A stretch of DNA of 64,000 bases from Sediminicola sp040566555 (GTDB lineage Bacteria > Bacteroidota > Bacteroidia > Flavobacteriales > Flavobacteriaceae). Position 1 is the first letter of the stretch. Every line of letters begins with the position of its first letter. Shown one piece after another: positions 1-8,445 of this stretch. The position numbers and the translations under genes are program-made. The notes under the pieces were generated by a model. That model was not told the origin of the DNA. It saw only the letters and a list, made by a program, of their open reading frames with translations, and ran no database searches. The DNA is taken from contig NZ_JBEWYP010000007.1 of assembly GCF_040566555.1 (NCBI RefSeq), positions 62,001 through 126,000 on the forward strand, written 5' to 3'.

Positions 1-563
1 CTTTTGGAGGTATAGTCAAAATTAAGCTCATTGCTTCTACCTCTCAATTCCCCAATCTCCAATCTGCCATAATCACAATTGATCTTTGCATGGCCATCTA
101 TCCTATCCAAAATAATGCTACCGTAGTCATTATCCAGGTGAACATTGTTCTTTACGGGTACTTTTATAAAATAATCGATCTGCATGTTTACGTTATTTCC
201 ACCACCCCAGTTCCAGTTCCAATTGTTATTGTTCTGGTTGAAAATTGTTTTGGCGGAAACCATATCCTTGCCTGCTTCAAAATTTACGGAGATTTCATCC
301 AATTTTTTTTGAACCTTATCTTCATTGTTGCCGTTTGTCTTGATCCGAACCTCTATCATGATCCTGTTTTCGTTCCATGAGGTGATGTTGAGGTTGCCAT
401 AACTGTTGTCTATGGACATAAGGGCATTGGCACTGACCTTAAATTCTTTTTTGATTGTTTTTTCTTTGGTGTATTTTCCTTTTAACGGATCCACATGGGC
501 ATGGGATAGCATGGGGAGTGCTAAAAACAAGATAATACAGGTAATTGGGATGAACTTTTTCAT
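1..563 (-). CDS. DUF4097-like exported protein, partial (C-terminus beyond window)
   Basis: The gene is cut by the left edge, so only the first 187 residues can be read. I start it at the ATG at 563-561, which gives a clear signal peptide (MKKFIPITCIILFLALPMLS, then HA). After that come repeating short beta-strand units such as SIDNSYGNLNIT, HLDNDYGSIILD and KINCDYGRLEIG. This pattern is typical of DUF4097/head-GIN-type putative adhesins, which fold as a beta-solenoid. It lies 11 bases downstream of the anti-sigma gene and on the same strand, so it is probably the third gene of the sigma/anti-sigma operon and may report on or protect the envelope. The exact function is unknown. Confidence 0.75.
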   Translation of the reverse strand, partial: MKKFIPITCIILFLALPMLSHAHVDPLKGKYTKEKTIKKEFKVSANALMSIDNSYGNLNITSWNENRIMIEVRIKTNGNNEDKVQKKLDEISVNFEAGKDMVSAKTIFNQNNNNWNWNWGGGNNVNMQIDYFIKVPVKNNVHLDNDYGSIILDRIDGHAKINCDYGRLEIGELRGRSNELNFDYTSK

Positions 564-574
564 TTTACTTTTTT

Positions 575-1126
575 TTAAATTAGGGTATGTGTTTTTTCTT
601 TTTCATTAACGGCTTTAATCTCTTCGATCTGTTGAAGGACCTCTTGCAATAGACTTATTCTAGTTTGGAAATTGGTGACCATAGCGCTTAAAATAAACTT
701 GCTGTTGCCACCGTTGAGAAGATCCTGCTCCATTTTTTTATAATCTTTTTCCAATTTTCTTAATTGGAGCATGGCATCTTCCACCATTTGTTTGGTCTCC
801 GGAGAGCTTTCATTTTGTAAGAGTTTGGTCTGCTCATTGATTAAATTGGCAAAATAAAATTCCGTTTTGGAGACCTCTGGGGAAATTTTTGCTATTCGTT
901 GGTCCGTAGTAGGTTTTTCTATAAAATATCCAAAACCAATAGCTATTAGCAGAGCTATGGAAGCAGCCATCAGAAGTGGTTTCCATATTCCTTGGCCCCA
1001 GCTTCTTCTAGTCCTCTCATTACGGTTGTTTAGTTTCTTTAAAAACCTGGCCTCGTGACCAATGGCAGGTTCTTCTTTGTCGAAAGAGCCTTTTAAATTG
1101 TTGAATATGGTTTCTAAATTGTCCAT
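575..1126 (-). CDS. probable membrane anti-sigma factor
   Basis: This 183-residue protein has a cytoplasmic N-terminal part of about 48 residues, one membrane segment at about 49-68 (LLMAASIALLIAIGFGYF), and a periplasmic part rich in charged heptads (about 85-175) likely to form a coiled coil. It starts 2 bases after the stop of the ECF sigma gene, the usual position of a cognate anti-sigma factor. I see no HxxxCxxC zinc motif, so it is not a classical ZAS-domain protein. The role, sequestering the upstream sigma factor at the membrane, is inferred from topology and position rather than from a recognised anti-sigma domain. Confidence 0.7.
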   Translation of the reverse strand: MDNLETIFNNLKGSFDKEEPAIGHEARFLKKLNNRNERTRRSWGQGIWKPLLMAASIALLIAIGFGYFIEKPTTDQRIAKISPEVSKTEFYFANLINEQTKLLQNESSPETKQMVEDAMLQLRKLEKDYKKMEQDLLNGGNSKFILSAMVTNFQTRISLLQEVLQQIEEIKAVNEKEKTHTLI

Positions 1127-1128
1127 TA

Positions 1129-1686
1129 TTATTGTATTACGGGGGTTAATTTTTTTCTAAGACTCTCTTTTGCCCTAGATATAATAGTTCTGCAATTGGC
1201 ATAACTTATTTTCATGATTTCACTTATCTCTTCATAATCATATCCTTCTATTAAAAATAAGGTCAAAGCAATTCTGTAATTGTCCTGCAATTTATTCATG
1301 GTCTGCATCACTTTTTGAGCCATCAATTCAGTGACTCCATGATCTGGATCAATACCATCATCATCTTTGACCTTGTACAATATATTGTCCAGTGCTACTT
1401 CGTTCTTTTTCTGTTGCTTACGATAGTGATGGATACTGTTGTTGACCACTATTCTCTTTAACCAAGATCCGAAGGTTACCTCGCCTTTAAACGTGTGCAA
1501 TTTTGTAAAAGCACTCAAAAACGATTCCTGCATAATATCCTCCGCTTCGGCACTATCTTTTACTATCCGCAAGGAAGTATTGTACATGCTTTTATAATAG
1601 CGATTGTATACTTCCATTTGGGCGCTAGCGTTGCCTTCCTTACATAATTGCAACAGATCGTTAATATGTTCTTCTTTGTGGCTCAA
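1129..1686 (-). CDS. ECF-type RNA polymerase sigma-70 factor
   Basis: The 185-residue product has the two-domain ECF layout. Sigma region 2 lies at about 25-92, with the hallmark segment SAEAEDIMQESFLSAF and the following SWLKRIVVNNSI. Region 4 lies at about 128-180, with the helix-turn-helix YEEISEIMKISYANCRTIISRAKESLRKKL split over two helices. There is no region 1 or 3. It directs RNA polymerase to a dedicated promoter set, probably envelope-stress or surface genes. It leads a leftward unit with the anti-sigma and DUF4097-like genes, separated by 2 and 11 bases. Autoregulation is likely; a candidate promoter is listed separately. Confidence 0.9.
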   Translation of the reverse strand: MSHKEEHINDLLQLCKEGNASAQMEVYNRYYKSMYNTSLRIVKDSAEAEDIMQESFLSAFTKLHTFKGEVTFGSWLKRIVVNNSIHHYRKQQKKNEVALDNILYKVKDDDGIDPDHGVTELMAQKVMQTMNKLQDNYRIALTLFLIEGYDYEEISEIMKISYANCRTIISRAKESLRKKLTPVIQ

Positions 1687-1700
1687 AAAGTGAATCGTTT

Positions 1701-1734
1701 GTCTAATAGATGATTCAATTTAAGGATTGTTACA
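1701..1734 (-). promoter_or_regulatory. candidate ECF-type promoter for the sigma operon
   Basis: Read on the minus strand, TGTAACA (1734-1728) is followed after 17 bases by TCTATTAGAC (1710-1701), and the sigma ATG is at 1686. A GTAACA-like upstream box with a GTC/TCTA-like downstream box at promoter spacing would fit an autoregulated ECF promoter. This is a spacing-based inference from a single site. Confidence 0.35.
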
Positions 1735-1902
1735 GTTTTTTTGAAAAATTAACCAGTTGTTGGCATAACAATTGTTTTTAGATGGATGAATAAGGGTCTG
1801 AAAACGCAAATTTGTTAAGGTTTGTAGGCTTTTACAGACCAATGAATTATAATTTAAAATTAGATTTCTGTTTTAAAATGACAGAATGACCGAAATAACG
1901 CT

Positions 1903-4356
1903 ATGAGTAAATCTAAATTTTTAAATATTGACAGTATGTCACTGCAAGGAATTGATGAGGATTCAGAGTTAATTCCTTTAATGACACCCGAAGATGAGGA
2001 GGAGATCAACAATGAGGCCTTGCCGGAAACTTTACCAATATTGCCTTTGCGCAATACCGTTTTGTTCCCAGGGGTTGTTATTCCTATCACCGCAGGAAGG
2101 GATAAGTCCATAAACCTTATTAAAGATGCCAATAATGGTTCAAAAGTAATTGGTGTGGTTTCCCAAAAGGATGAGGAAACAGAGAACCCTGGAATCAATG
2201 ATATCAATACCTTAGGAACTGTAGCACGAATTTTAAGGGTGCTTCAAATGCCCGATGGGAACACAACGGTCATCATTCAAGGGAAAAAACGCTTCGAAAT
2301 TGCAGAAGTGCTCACAGAGAAGCCATACATGACAGCCACGGTCAGGGAGACCAAGGAGGAAAGGCCACCTGTGGAGGATAGTCAGGAATTTCTTGCCATT
2401 ATAGAATCTATTAAAGAATTGGCATTAAAGATTATCAAGGATAATCCAAATATTCCCAGTGAGGCTTCCTTTGCCATCAAGAATATCCAGAGCAATTCGT
2501 TTTTGATCAACTTTGTGTCCTCCAATTTAAATCTTGGAGTAAAGGAAAAGCAAGATTTGCTGGAAATCCCAAATTTGCAAGATAGGGCATTGGCTACCCT
2601 GAAGTATATGAATGTGGAACTCCAGAAATTGGAGCTGAAGAATGACATTCAGAGTAAGGTGCGCAGCGATCTGGACCAACAACAAAAAGAGTATTTCCTT
2701 CATCAACAAATGAAGACCATACAGGAGGAATTGGGGGGTATTTCATATGAGGAGGAAGTTGATGAAATGGCCCAAAAGGCAAAAGAAAAAAAATGGGGCA
2801 AAAAGGTATCTGAGCACTTCACCAAGGAGCTGGCCAAGATGCAACGAATGAACCCACAGGTAGCCGAATATTCTATCCAAAGAAATTATTTGGAGCTGTT
2901 CTTGGAATTGCCCTGGAATGAGTTTTCAAAGGATAAATTCGATTTAAAAAGAGCACAAAAAATATTGGATAGGGACCATTATGGTTTGGAAGATGTAAAA
3001 AGAAGGATTATTGAGTACCTGGCGGTTTTGAAGCTTAGAAACGATATGAAATCTCCGATTTTATGCTTATACGGTCCTCCAGGAGTAGGTAAAACCTCCC
3101 TGGGCAAGTCTATCGCTAAGGCAATTGGAAGGGAATATGTTCGTATGTCCCTTGGCGGACTAAGGGATGAGGCAGAAATACGAGGTCATAGGAAAACCTA
3201 TATTGGTGCTATGCCCGGACGAATTATCCAAAGTCTAAAGAAAGCTGGTAAATCCAATCCCGTGTTCATTTTGGACGAGATAGATAAATTGTCCAACAGT
3301 CACCAGGGTGATCCATCTTCTGCCATGCTGGAAGTATTGGATCCTGAACAGAACAATGATTTTCATGACAACTTTTTGGAAATGGGCTATGACCTTTCCA
3401 AGGTGATGTTCATTGCAACGGCAAATAATTTGTCAAGCATACAACCCGCTTTATTGGATCGTATGGAAATTATTAATGTAACGGGATACACCATAGAGGA
3501 GAAGGTGGAGATTGCAAAAAGGCATCTTTTGCCAAAGCAATTGAAGGAGCACGGACTTACAGATAAACATTTAAAGATTGCCAAGCCGCAATTGGAAAAA
3601 ATAGTGGAAGGTTACACCCGGGAATCGGGAGTACGTGCCCTGGAGAAGCAAGTAGCTAAAATGGTACGTCACGCTGCCAAGTCCATCGCAATGGAGGAGG
3701 AGTACAATTTAAAAATGACCAATGAAGACATAGAAAAGGTATTGGGACCTGCCAGAATGGAAAGGGATAAATACGAAAGCAATGATGTGGCCGGTGTAGT
3801 TACCGGGTTGGCATGGACGAGTGTAGGTGGGGATATCCTGTTTATAGAATCCATTTTATCCAAAGGTAAAGGGACCTTGAACATTACAGGGAACCTAGGA
3901 AAAGTCATGAAAGAGTCCGCTACCATCGCCATGGAATATATCAAGTCCAACGCCGATAGTTTTGGAATAGACTCTGAAGTTTTCGATAAGTATAATGTTC
4001 ATATCCACGTGCCTGAAGGGGCTACTCCAAAAGATGGCCCTAGTGCCGGTGTTACAATGTTGACCTCTTTAGTATCGTTATTTACGCAGAAAAAGGTGAA
4101 AAAGAGTCTGGCTATGACAGGGGAGATTACCTTAAGGGGTAAAGTGCTTCCGGTTGGTGGTATCAAAGAAAAGATTTTAGCTGCTAAACGGGCTAAGATC
4201 AAGGAAATCATCTTATGTGAGGACAATAGAAAGGACATTCTGGAAATAAAAGCTGAGTATTTAAAAGGTTTGGAATTCCATTATGTAACGGACATGAGCG
4301 AAGTGATCGATTTGGCCATAACGGATGATAAGGTTAAGAATGCCAAAAGTCTTTAA
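1903..4356 (+). CDS. lon: ATP-dependent protease Lon (LonA type)
   Basis: This 817-residue protein is a full-length LonA serine protease that degrades misfolded and regulatory proteins in the cytoplasm. It carries an acidic 40-residue extension, then the LON substrate-binding domain from about residue 45 (LPILPLRNTVLFPG). The AAA+ module has Walker A GPPGVGKT near 391 and Walker B VFILDEIDK near 454. The protease domain has the catalytic Ser in DGPSAGV near 714 and the catalytic Lys in VGGIKEKI near 756, so both dyad residues are present. It stands alone between the divergent sigma operon and a clear terminator. Confidence 0.97.
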   Translation: MSKSKFLNIDSMSLQGIDEDSELIPLMTPEDEEEINNEALPETLPILPLRNTVLFPGVVIPITAGRDKSINLIKDANNGSKVIGVVSQKDEETENPGINDINTLGTVARILRVLQMPDGNTTVIIQGKKRFEIAEVLTEKPYMTATVRETKEERPPVEDSQEFLAIIESIKELALKIIKDNPNIPSEASFAIKNIQSNSFLINFVSSNLNLGVKEKQDLLEIPNLQDRALATLKYMNVELQKLELKNDIQSKVRSDLDQQQKEYFLHQQMKTIQEELGGISYEEEVDEMAQKAKEKKWGKKVSEHFTKELAKMQRMNPQVAEYSIQRNYLELFLELPWNEFSKDKFDLKRAQKILDRDHYGLEDVKRRIIEYLAVLKLRNDMKSPILCLYGPPGVGKTSLGKSIAKAIGREYVRMSLGGLRDEAEIRGHRKTYIGAMPGRIIQSLKKAGKSNPVFILDEIDKLSNSHQGDPSSAMLEVLDPEQNNDFHDNFLEMGYDLSKVMFIATANNLSSIQPALLDRMEIINVTGYTIEEKVEIAKRHLLPKQLKEHGLTDKHLKIAKPQLEKIVEGYTRESGVRALEKQVAKMVRHAAKSIAMEEEYNLKMTNEDIEKVLGPARMERDKYESNDVAGVVTGLAWTSVGGDILFIESILSKGKGTLNITGNLGKVMKESATIAMEYIKSNADSFGIDSEVFDKYNVHIHVPEGATPKDGPSAGVTMLTSLVSLFTQKKVKKSLAMTGEITLRGKVLPVGGIKEKILAAKRAKIKEIILCEDNRKDILEIKAEYLKGLEFHYVTDMSEVIDLAITDDKVKNAKSL

Positions 4357-4378
4357 ACCAAGGCCTGAGTATTAGATA

Positions 4379-4424
4379 AAAAGGATGATGGTTCTGGGAA
4401 AACTGGAACCATTGTCCTTTTTTC
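4379..4424 (+). terminator. rho-independent terminator after lon
   Basis: An imperfect 16-base stem (AAAAGGATGATGGTTC paired with GAACCATTGTCCTTTT through two G-U pairs) encloses a 10-base loop. A run of T follows. It lies 23 bases after the lon stop codon and separates lon from cmk. Confidence 0.8.
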
Positions 4425-4470
4425 ATGTAGAATGTTAAATAAATTATTGAATTCTAAGTATTTTTGACCA

Positions 4471-5163
4471 ATGCAAAAAATAACCATAGCCATTGATGGC
4501 TTTTCTTCAACCGGAAAAAGTACTCTAGCCAAACAGCTTGCAAAGGCTTTGGGATATATATATGTAGATACCGGAGCCATGTACAGGGCCATCACCCTAT
4601 TTGCCATGCGCAATAAATTTGTTGGGGTGGAAAAGGAAAATATTAATGCCTTGATAAAATTATTGCCAAAAGCGAAGCTTAAGTTTGTTTTTAACGAGCA
4701 ACTAGGTTTTGCGGAAATGTACCTCAATGGTGAAAATGTAGAAAAGGAAATTAGGAGCATAGAAGTTTCCAACCAAGTGAGCAGGGTAGCCACCATCGAG
4801 GAGGTAAGGCATAAGTTGGTGGATATGCAGAAAGAAATGGGTAAGGAGAAAGGAATTGTGATGGACGGAAGGGATATTGGAACCGTTGTGTTCCCAGATG
4901 CCGAACTGAAAATTTTCATGACAGCTTCCCCTGAAACAAGGGCCTATAGAAGATATAAGGAATTATTGGACAAAGGAGATAAGGTGACCTATAAAGAGGT
5001 ATTAAAGAACATCCAAAATAGGGATTATGTGGATTCACATAGGGAGTTTTCCCCCCTCAGAAGGGCAGAGGATGCCATTGAATTTGATAATAGCGATATG
5101 GGCATGGAGGAGCAGTTTGATAGGATATATAATCATTCCCTTCGCGTAATAGAGAAACAATAA
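4471..5163 (+). CDS. cmk: (d)CMP kinase
   Basis: The 230-residue protein phosphorylates CMP and dCMP to the diphosphates using ATP, in pyrimidine salvage and RNA turnover. The P-loop GFSSTGKST is at about 9-17, followed by the family segment VDTGAMYRAIT and by DGRDIGTVVFPDA near 133. The late arginine-rich lid (SPETRAYRRYKE, and NRDYVDSHRE) is intact. Length and layout match bacterial Cmk. It is bounded by terminators on both sides and so is probably monocistronic. Confidence 0.97.
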   Translation: MQKITIAIDGFSSTGKSTLAKQLAKALGYIYVDTGAMYRAITLFAMRNKFVGVEKENINALIKLLPKAKLKFVFNEQLGFAEMYLNGENVEKEIRSIEVSNQVSRVATIEEVRHKLVDMQKEMGKEKGIVMDGRDIGTVVFPDAELKIFMTASPETRAYRRYKELLDKGDKVTYKEVLKNIQNRDYVDSHREFSPLRRAEDAIEFDNSDMGMEEQFDRIYNHSLRVIEKQ

Positions 5164-5190
5164 AAAAGGGCCGAATTTCGGCCCTTTTAC
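5164..5190. terminator. bidirectional terminator between cmk and the BON/LysM gene
   Basis: The stem AAAAGGGCCGAA / TTCGGCCCTTTT has A and T runs on opposite sides, so it can stop transcription from both converging genes. It begins directly after the cmk stop codon. Confidence 0.88.
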
Positions 5191-5200
5191 TTTTTCATTT

Positions 5201-5581
5201 TTAATTCTTTGGAATGACCAAAACCTGATCGGGATGTATCAGGTCCGGATTTTTTAGAATATTGGTATTCGCCTCAAAAATCTTCTTGTATTTCATTGGG
5301 TCGCCATAATAGTGCTTGGCAATTTTACTTAAAGATTCACCACTCTTAACTATATGTCTATGGTATACGGAATCATCGGCAACCGTGATATTTGCTTTTA
5401 TGTCAGCTGGATTTTCCCCACCCAATTCCTTGATCTTATCCCAAAGCAGGTCTTTTTCGTAAGGGGTATTGGCCTTGCCTTTTATTTTAAGGACGCCACC
5501 TTCTTCCGATACATCTCCATCTTTTATTCCTAGTTTTTCCCCAAGGGTCAATACACCTTGGTATTTGTCTTTAGTGCTCAT
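5201..5581 (-). CDS. BON + LysM protein, Kbp (YgaU)-like
   Basis: I choose the ATG at 5581 (MSTKDKYQGV), giving 126 residues. An upstream ATG at 5656 would only add a basic, unconserved-looking stretch. The N-terminal half (about 15-70) is BON-like, with GVLKIKGKANTPYEKDLLWDKI. The C-terminal half (about 75-124) is a LysM domain: HIVKSGESLSKIAKHYYGDP, then IHPDQVLVIP. BON plus LysM is the architecture of E. coli Kbp/YgaU, a small cytoplasmic potassium-binding protein of about 149 residues. There is no signal peptide, which supports a cytoplasmic Kbp-like role rather than cell-wall binding. Potassium binding here is inferred from architecture only. Confidence 0.8.
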   Translation of the reverse strand: MSTKDKYQGVLTLGEKLGIKDGDVSEEGGVLKIKGKANTPYEKDLLWDKIKELGGENPADIKANITVADDSVYHRHIVKSGESLSKIAKHYYGDPMKYKKIFEANTNILKNPDLIHPDQVLVIPKN

Positions 5582-5691
5582 GTTCAATTTTTTAAAAGTT
5601 AATATTACAGTCGTTAAGGTACGGATTTTCAGGGATTTTGAGAATATTCCCTTCAAATAGTTCTTTCAGGCGCAACCTTCTGAAAATAAGT

Positions 5692-5721
5692 TTGTAAAAC
5701 CATAATTTAGTTGTATTTTTG
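5692..5721 (+). promoter_or_regulatory. promoter of rpsA with a long 5' leader
   Basis: TTG at 5692-5694 and TATTTTTG at 5714-5721 are separated by 19 bases, an exact match to the Bacteroidota housekeeping pattern. Transcription would begin near 5728, leaving a leader of about 115 bases before the rpsA ATG at 5842. That is unusually long here and could hold an autoregulatory structure. Confidence 0.75.
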
Positions 5722-5841
5722 CACACCTTTTTTACAGAGAGTCGAGAGGAAAAGGTAATAAAAGAAAATTTATAAATAACATCTTCTGCAGTAATTGTTT
5801 AGCTCTTGGATGGCTGCGGAATACAAATTAATTATCAGCAA

Positions 5842-7680
5842 ATGGCTGAAGAAAAAACAACAGCGCAAGTAGATGAAACTACGCAGGACGCTAAAGAAAC
5901 AAAAGTAGAGACCCAAGTACAGGATCCAAAAGAATTTTTGGAAAACTTCAACTGGGAAAAGTACGAACAAGGTATTGAGCGTGTTGACGATTCCAAATTA
6001 CAGGAATTTGAGACATTGGTAGCTAAAAACTTTGTGGATACTGCAGATGAGGAAGTAGTTGAAGGAACTGTAGTTTACCTTACAGATCGTGAAGCTATCA
6101 TTGACATCAATGCAAAATCTGAAGGTGTTATCTCCCTTAACGAATTTCGTTACAACCCAGATCTTAAGGTTGGAGACAAAGTTGAGGTGTTGATAGATAT
6201 CCGTGAGGATAAAAGTGGACAGTTGGTATTATCTCACAGAAAAGCCAGAACTATCATGGCTTGGGACAGAGTTAATGCAGCCCACGACAAAGAAGAAATC
6301 GTTAATGGTTTTGTTAAATGTAGAACTAAAGGTGGTATGATCGTTGATGTTTTCGGCATCGAAGCTTTCTTGCCAGGTTCTCAAATAGATGTGAAGCCTA
6401 TCCGTGACTACGATCAGTATGTAGGAAAAACTATGGAGTTCAAAGTTGTGAAAATCAACCATGAGTTCAAAAACGTAGTAGTATCCCACAAAGCGTTGAT
6501 CGAAGCGGATATCGAAGAACAGAAAAAAGAGATTATCGGTCAATTGGAAAAAGGACAAGTATTGGAAGGTGTTGTTAAAAACATTACTTCTTATGGTGTC
6601 TTTATTGACCTTGGAGGTGTTGATGGTCTTATCCATATCACTGATCTTTCTTGGAGCAGAATCAACCACCCGAACGAGGTTGTTGAACTTGACCAGAAAT
6701 TGAACGTGGTTATCTTGGATTTTGATGACAACAAATCTAGAATCCAATTAGGATTGAAGCAATTGGAGAAACATCCTTGGGATGCCTTGAGCGATGAGAT
6801 CAAAGTTGGTGATAAAGTAAAAGGTAAAGTAGTAGTTATTGCTGATTACGGTGCATTTATTGAAGTAGCTGAAGGAGTTGAAGGACTTATTCACGTTTCT
6901 GAAATGTCATGGTCTACACATTTGAGATCTGCACAGGATTTCGTTAATGTTGGAGACGAAGTAGAAGCAGTGGTATTGACTTTGGACAGGGAAGACAGAA
7001 AAATGTCTCTTGGTATCAAGCAATTGACTCCAGATCCATGGACCGATATTACTACTAAATATCCAGTAGCTTCCAAGCACAAAGGAATCGTTCGTAACTT
7101 CACAAACTTCGGCGTATTCGTTGAAATGGAAGAAGGAATCGATGGTTTGATCTATATTTCAGATCTTTCTTGGACTAAGAAAATCAAGCATCCATCAGAA
7201 TTTGTTACCGTTGGTGACACTTTGGAAGTGGAAGTATTGGAATTGGATGTTGAAGGACGTAAATTGAGCTTGGGCCACAAACAGACTACTGTTAACCCAT
7301 GGGATAAATACGAAACTGAATTTGCATTGGATACCGTTCATAAAGGTGCCATCGCAGAGATCGTTGACAAAGGAGCTACCGTAAACTTTAATGAGGACAT
7401 CGTTGCATTTGTACCGACACGTCACTTGGAAAAAGAAGATGGTAAGAAACTTGTAAAAGGTGAAGAGGCAGATTTCAAAATTATTGAGTTCAACAAAGAA
7501 TTCAAAAGAGTTGTCGCTAGCCATACAGCTATCTTTAGGGAAGAAGAGCAACGTAATGTAAAAGCTGCAGTTAGAAAAGCTGCTGCAAGTGCAGACGAAG
7601 CAAAACCAACCTTAGGTGATGCCAACGAAGCATTACAAGCATTGAAAGATAAAATGGACGCTGCTGCCAAGAAAAAGTAA
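5842..7680 (+). CDS. rpsA: 30S ribosomal protein S1
   Basis: I use the ATG at 5842 (MAEEKTTAQV), since the in-frame ATG 36 bases upstream adds a stretch unlike S1. The 612 residues contain six S1 RNA-binding domains in order; the third to fifth are the best conserved (GVFIDLGGVDGLIHITDLSW, GAFIEVAEGVEGLIHVSEMSW-like and GVFVEMEEGIDGLIYISDLSW-like segments). S1 binds mRNA on the small subunit. In Bacteroidota, where Shine-Dalgarno pairing is weak, it probably matters for start-site recognition. The acidic, Thr-rich N-terminal tail of about 30 residues and the Lys/Ala-rich C-terminal tail are outside the S1 folds. Confidence 0.97.
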   Translation: MAEEKTTAQVDETTQDAKETKVETQVQDPKEFLENFNWEKYEQGIERVDDSKLQEFETLVAKNFVDTADEEVVEGTVVYLTDREAIIDINAKSEGVISLNEFRYNPDLKVGDKVEVLIDIREDKSGQLVLSHRKARTIMAWDRVNAAHDKEEIVNGFVKCRTKGGMIVDVFGIEAFLPGSQIDVKPIRDYDQYVGKTMEFKVVKINHEFKNVVVSHKALIEADIEEQKKEIIGQLEKGQVLEGVVKNITSYGVFIDLGGVDGLIHITDLSWSRINHPNEVVELDQKLNVVILDFDDNKSRIQLGLKQLEKHPWDALSDEIKVGDKVKGKVVVIADYGAFIEVAEGVEGLIHVSEMSWSTHLRSAQDFVNVGDEVEAVVLTLDREDRKMSLGIKQLTPDPWTDITTKYPVASKHKGIVRNFTNFGVFVEMEEGIDGLIYISDLSWTKKIKHPSEFVTVGDTLEVEVLELDVEGRKLSLGHKQTTVNPWDKYETEFALDTVHKGAIAEIVDKGATVNFNEDIVAFVPTRHLEKEDGKKLVKGEEADFKIIEFNKEFKRVVASHTAIFREEEQRNVKAAVRKAAASADEAKPTLGDANEALQALKDKMDAAAKKK

Positions 7681-7701
7681 GCATCTGTTTATTCATATTT
7701 G

Positions 7702-7733
7702 AAAAGCCCGGACAAGTTGTCCGGGCTTTTTTT
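7702..7733 (+). terminator. rho-independent terminator of rpsA
   Basis: A perfect 12-base stem (AAAAGCCCGGAC, then GTCCGGGCTTTT) with a short AAGTT loop is followed by a T run, 21 bases after the rpsA stop codon. Confidence 0.93.
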
Positions 7734-7835
7734 GTTTCTACTTTTTAAAAGAGATGGACCACCCTTTAATTTACTCCTCGGATATTGGAGAGAAATCCCT
7801 ATTTTTGTTTTTCAATAGAATCGGTCTCCTAACGT

Positions 7836-8375
7836 ATGAGTCAAAAAGTACTACTTTCCTCAAAAGAAATACACATTATCCTTCACCGATTGGCATGCCA
7901 ACTATTAGAGAATCATTTGGATTTTAGCAATACGGTACTCATCGGTCTTCAGCCCAGAGGAACTTTTTTGGCAGAACGATTGGCCAAAATTCTAAAGGAG
8001 GAATATGGTATTAAGAAGATAGAACTTGGGTTCTTGGATATCACCTTCTATAGGGATGATTTTAGAAGGGGCAATAAACCGTTAGAGGCCAATGAAACAA
8101 AGATGGACTTTCTAGTTGATGATAAAAAGGTGGTATTGATAGATGATGTGTTGTATACCGGACGAAGTATTCGTGCGGCCTTGACCGCTATTCAGTCTTT
8201 TGGAAGGCCGTTGGAAATAGAATTATTGACATTGATCGATAGAAGGTTTAGTCGTCATTTGCCCATTCAGCCCAATTATAGGGGCAGACAGGTAGATGCC
8301 ATTAATGAGGAAAAAGTAAAGGTGATGTGGAAGGAAAATGATGGGGAAGACACCATTTATTTAATTAATAAATAA
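7836..8375 (+). CDS. pyrR: PyrR-family pyrimidine regulator / uracil phosphoribosyltransferase
   Basis: The 179-residue protein has a PRTase fold. The PRPP-binding loop VVLIDDVLYTGRS is at about 97-109, and the PyrR segments IGLQPRGTFLAERL and DITFYRDDF precede it. In Firmicutes PyrR binds pyr mRNA leaders and also makes UMP from uracil and PRPP. It lies 70 bases upstream of pyrB, in keeping with that role. I see no typical PyrR anti-antiterminator motif before pyrR or in the 70-base gap before pyrB, so the RNA-regulating part is unproven here. An isolated -7-like TATTTTTG at 7800-7807 may mark its promoter. Confidence 0.9.
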   Translation: MSQKVLLSSKEIHIILHRLACQLLENHLDFSNTVLIGLQPRGTFLAERLAKILKEEYGIKKIELGFLDITFYRDDFRRGNKPLEANETKMDFLVDDKKVVLIDDVLYTGRSIRAALTAIQSFGRPLEIELLTLIDRRFSRHLPIQPNYRGRQVDAINEEKVKVMWKENDGEDTIYLINK

Positions 8376-8445
8376 TATAGTAATTGCGCGGAAGTAACTT
8401 ATTAAAGGATAATTGGCGCAGTAGAATAAATAGAAATTAAAGAAT

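Noticed and set aside
2776..2800. A8 run in lon as a slippage site
   Set aside because: It lies in the middle of the coiled region where a truncated product would have no ATPase domain; such runs are frequent in AT-rich Lys codons.
4459..4466. TATTTTTG just before cmk as a promoter
   Set aside because: Transcription would begin at or after the cmk ATG and the nearest TTG is only 9 bases away.
4353..4919. 188-codon minus-strand frame opposite cmk
   Set aside because: Shadow of cmk, which has all the kinase motifs; the reverse frame is a Ser/Leu/Phe-rich reading typical of antisense.
6229..6747. 172-codon minus-strand frame opposite rpsA
   Set aside because: Shadow of the repeated S1 domains; no start signal or family features.
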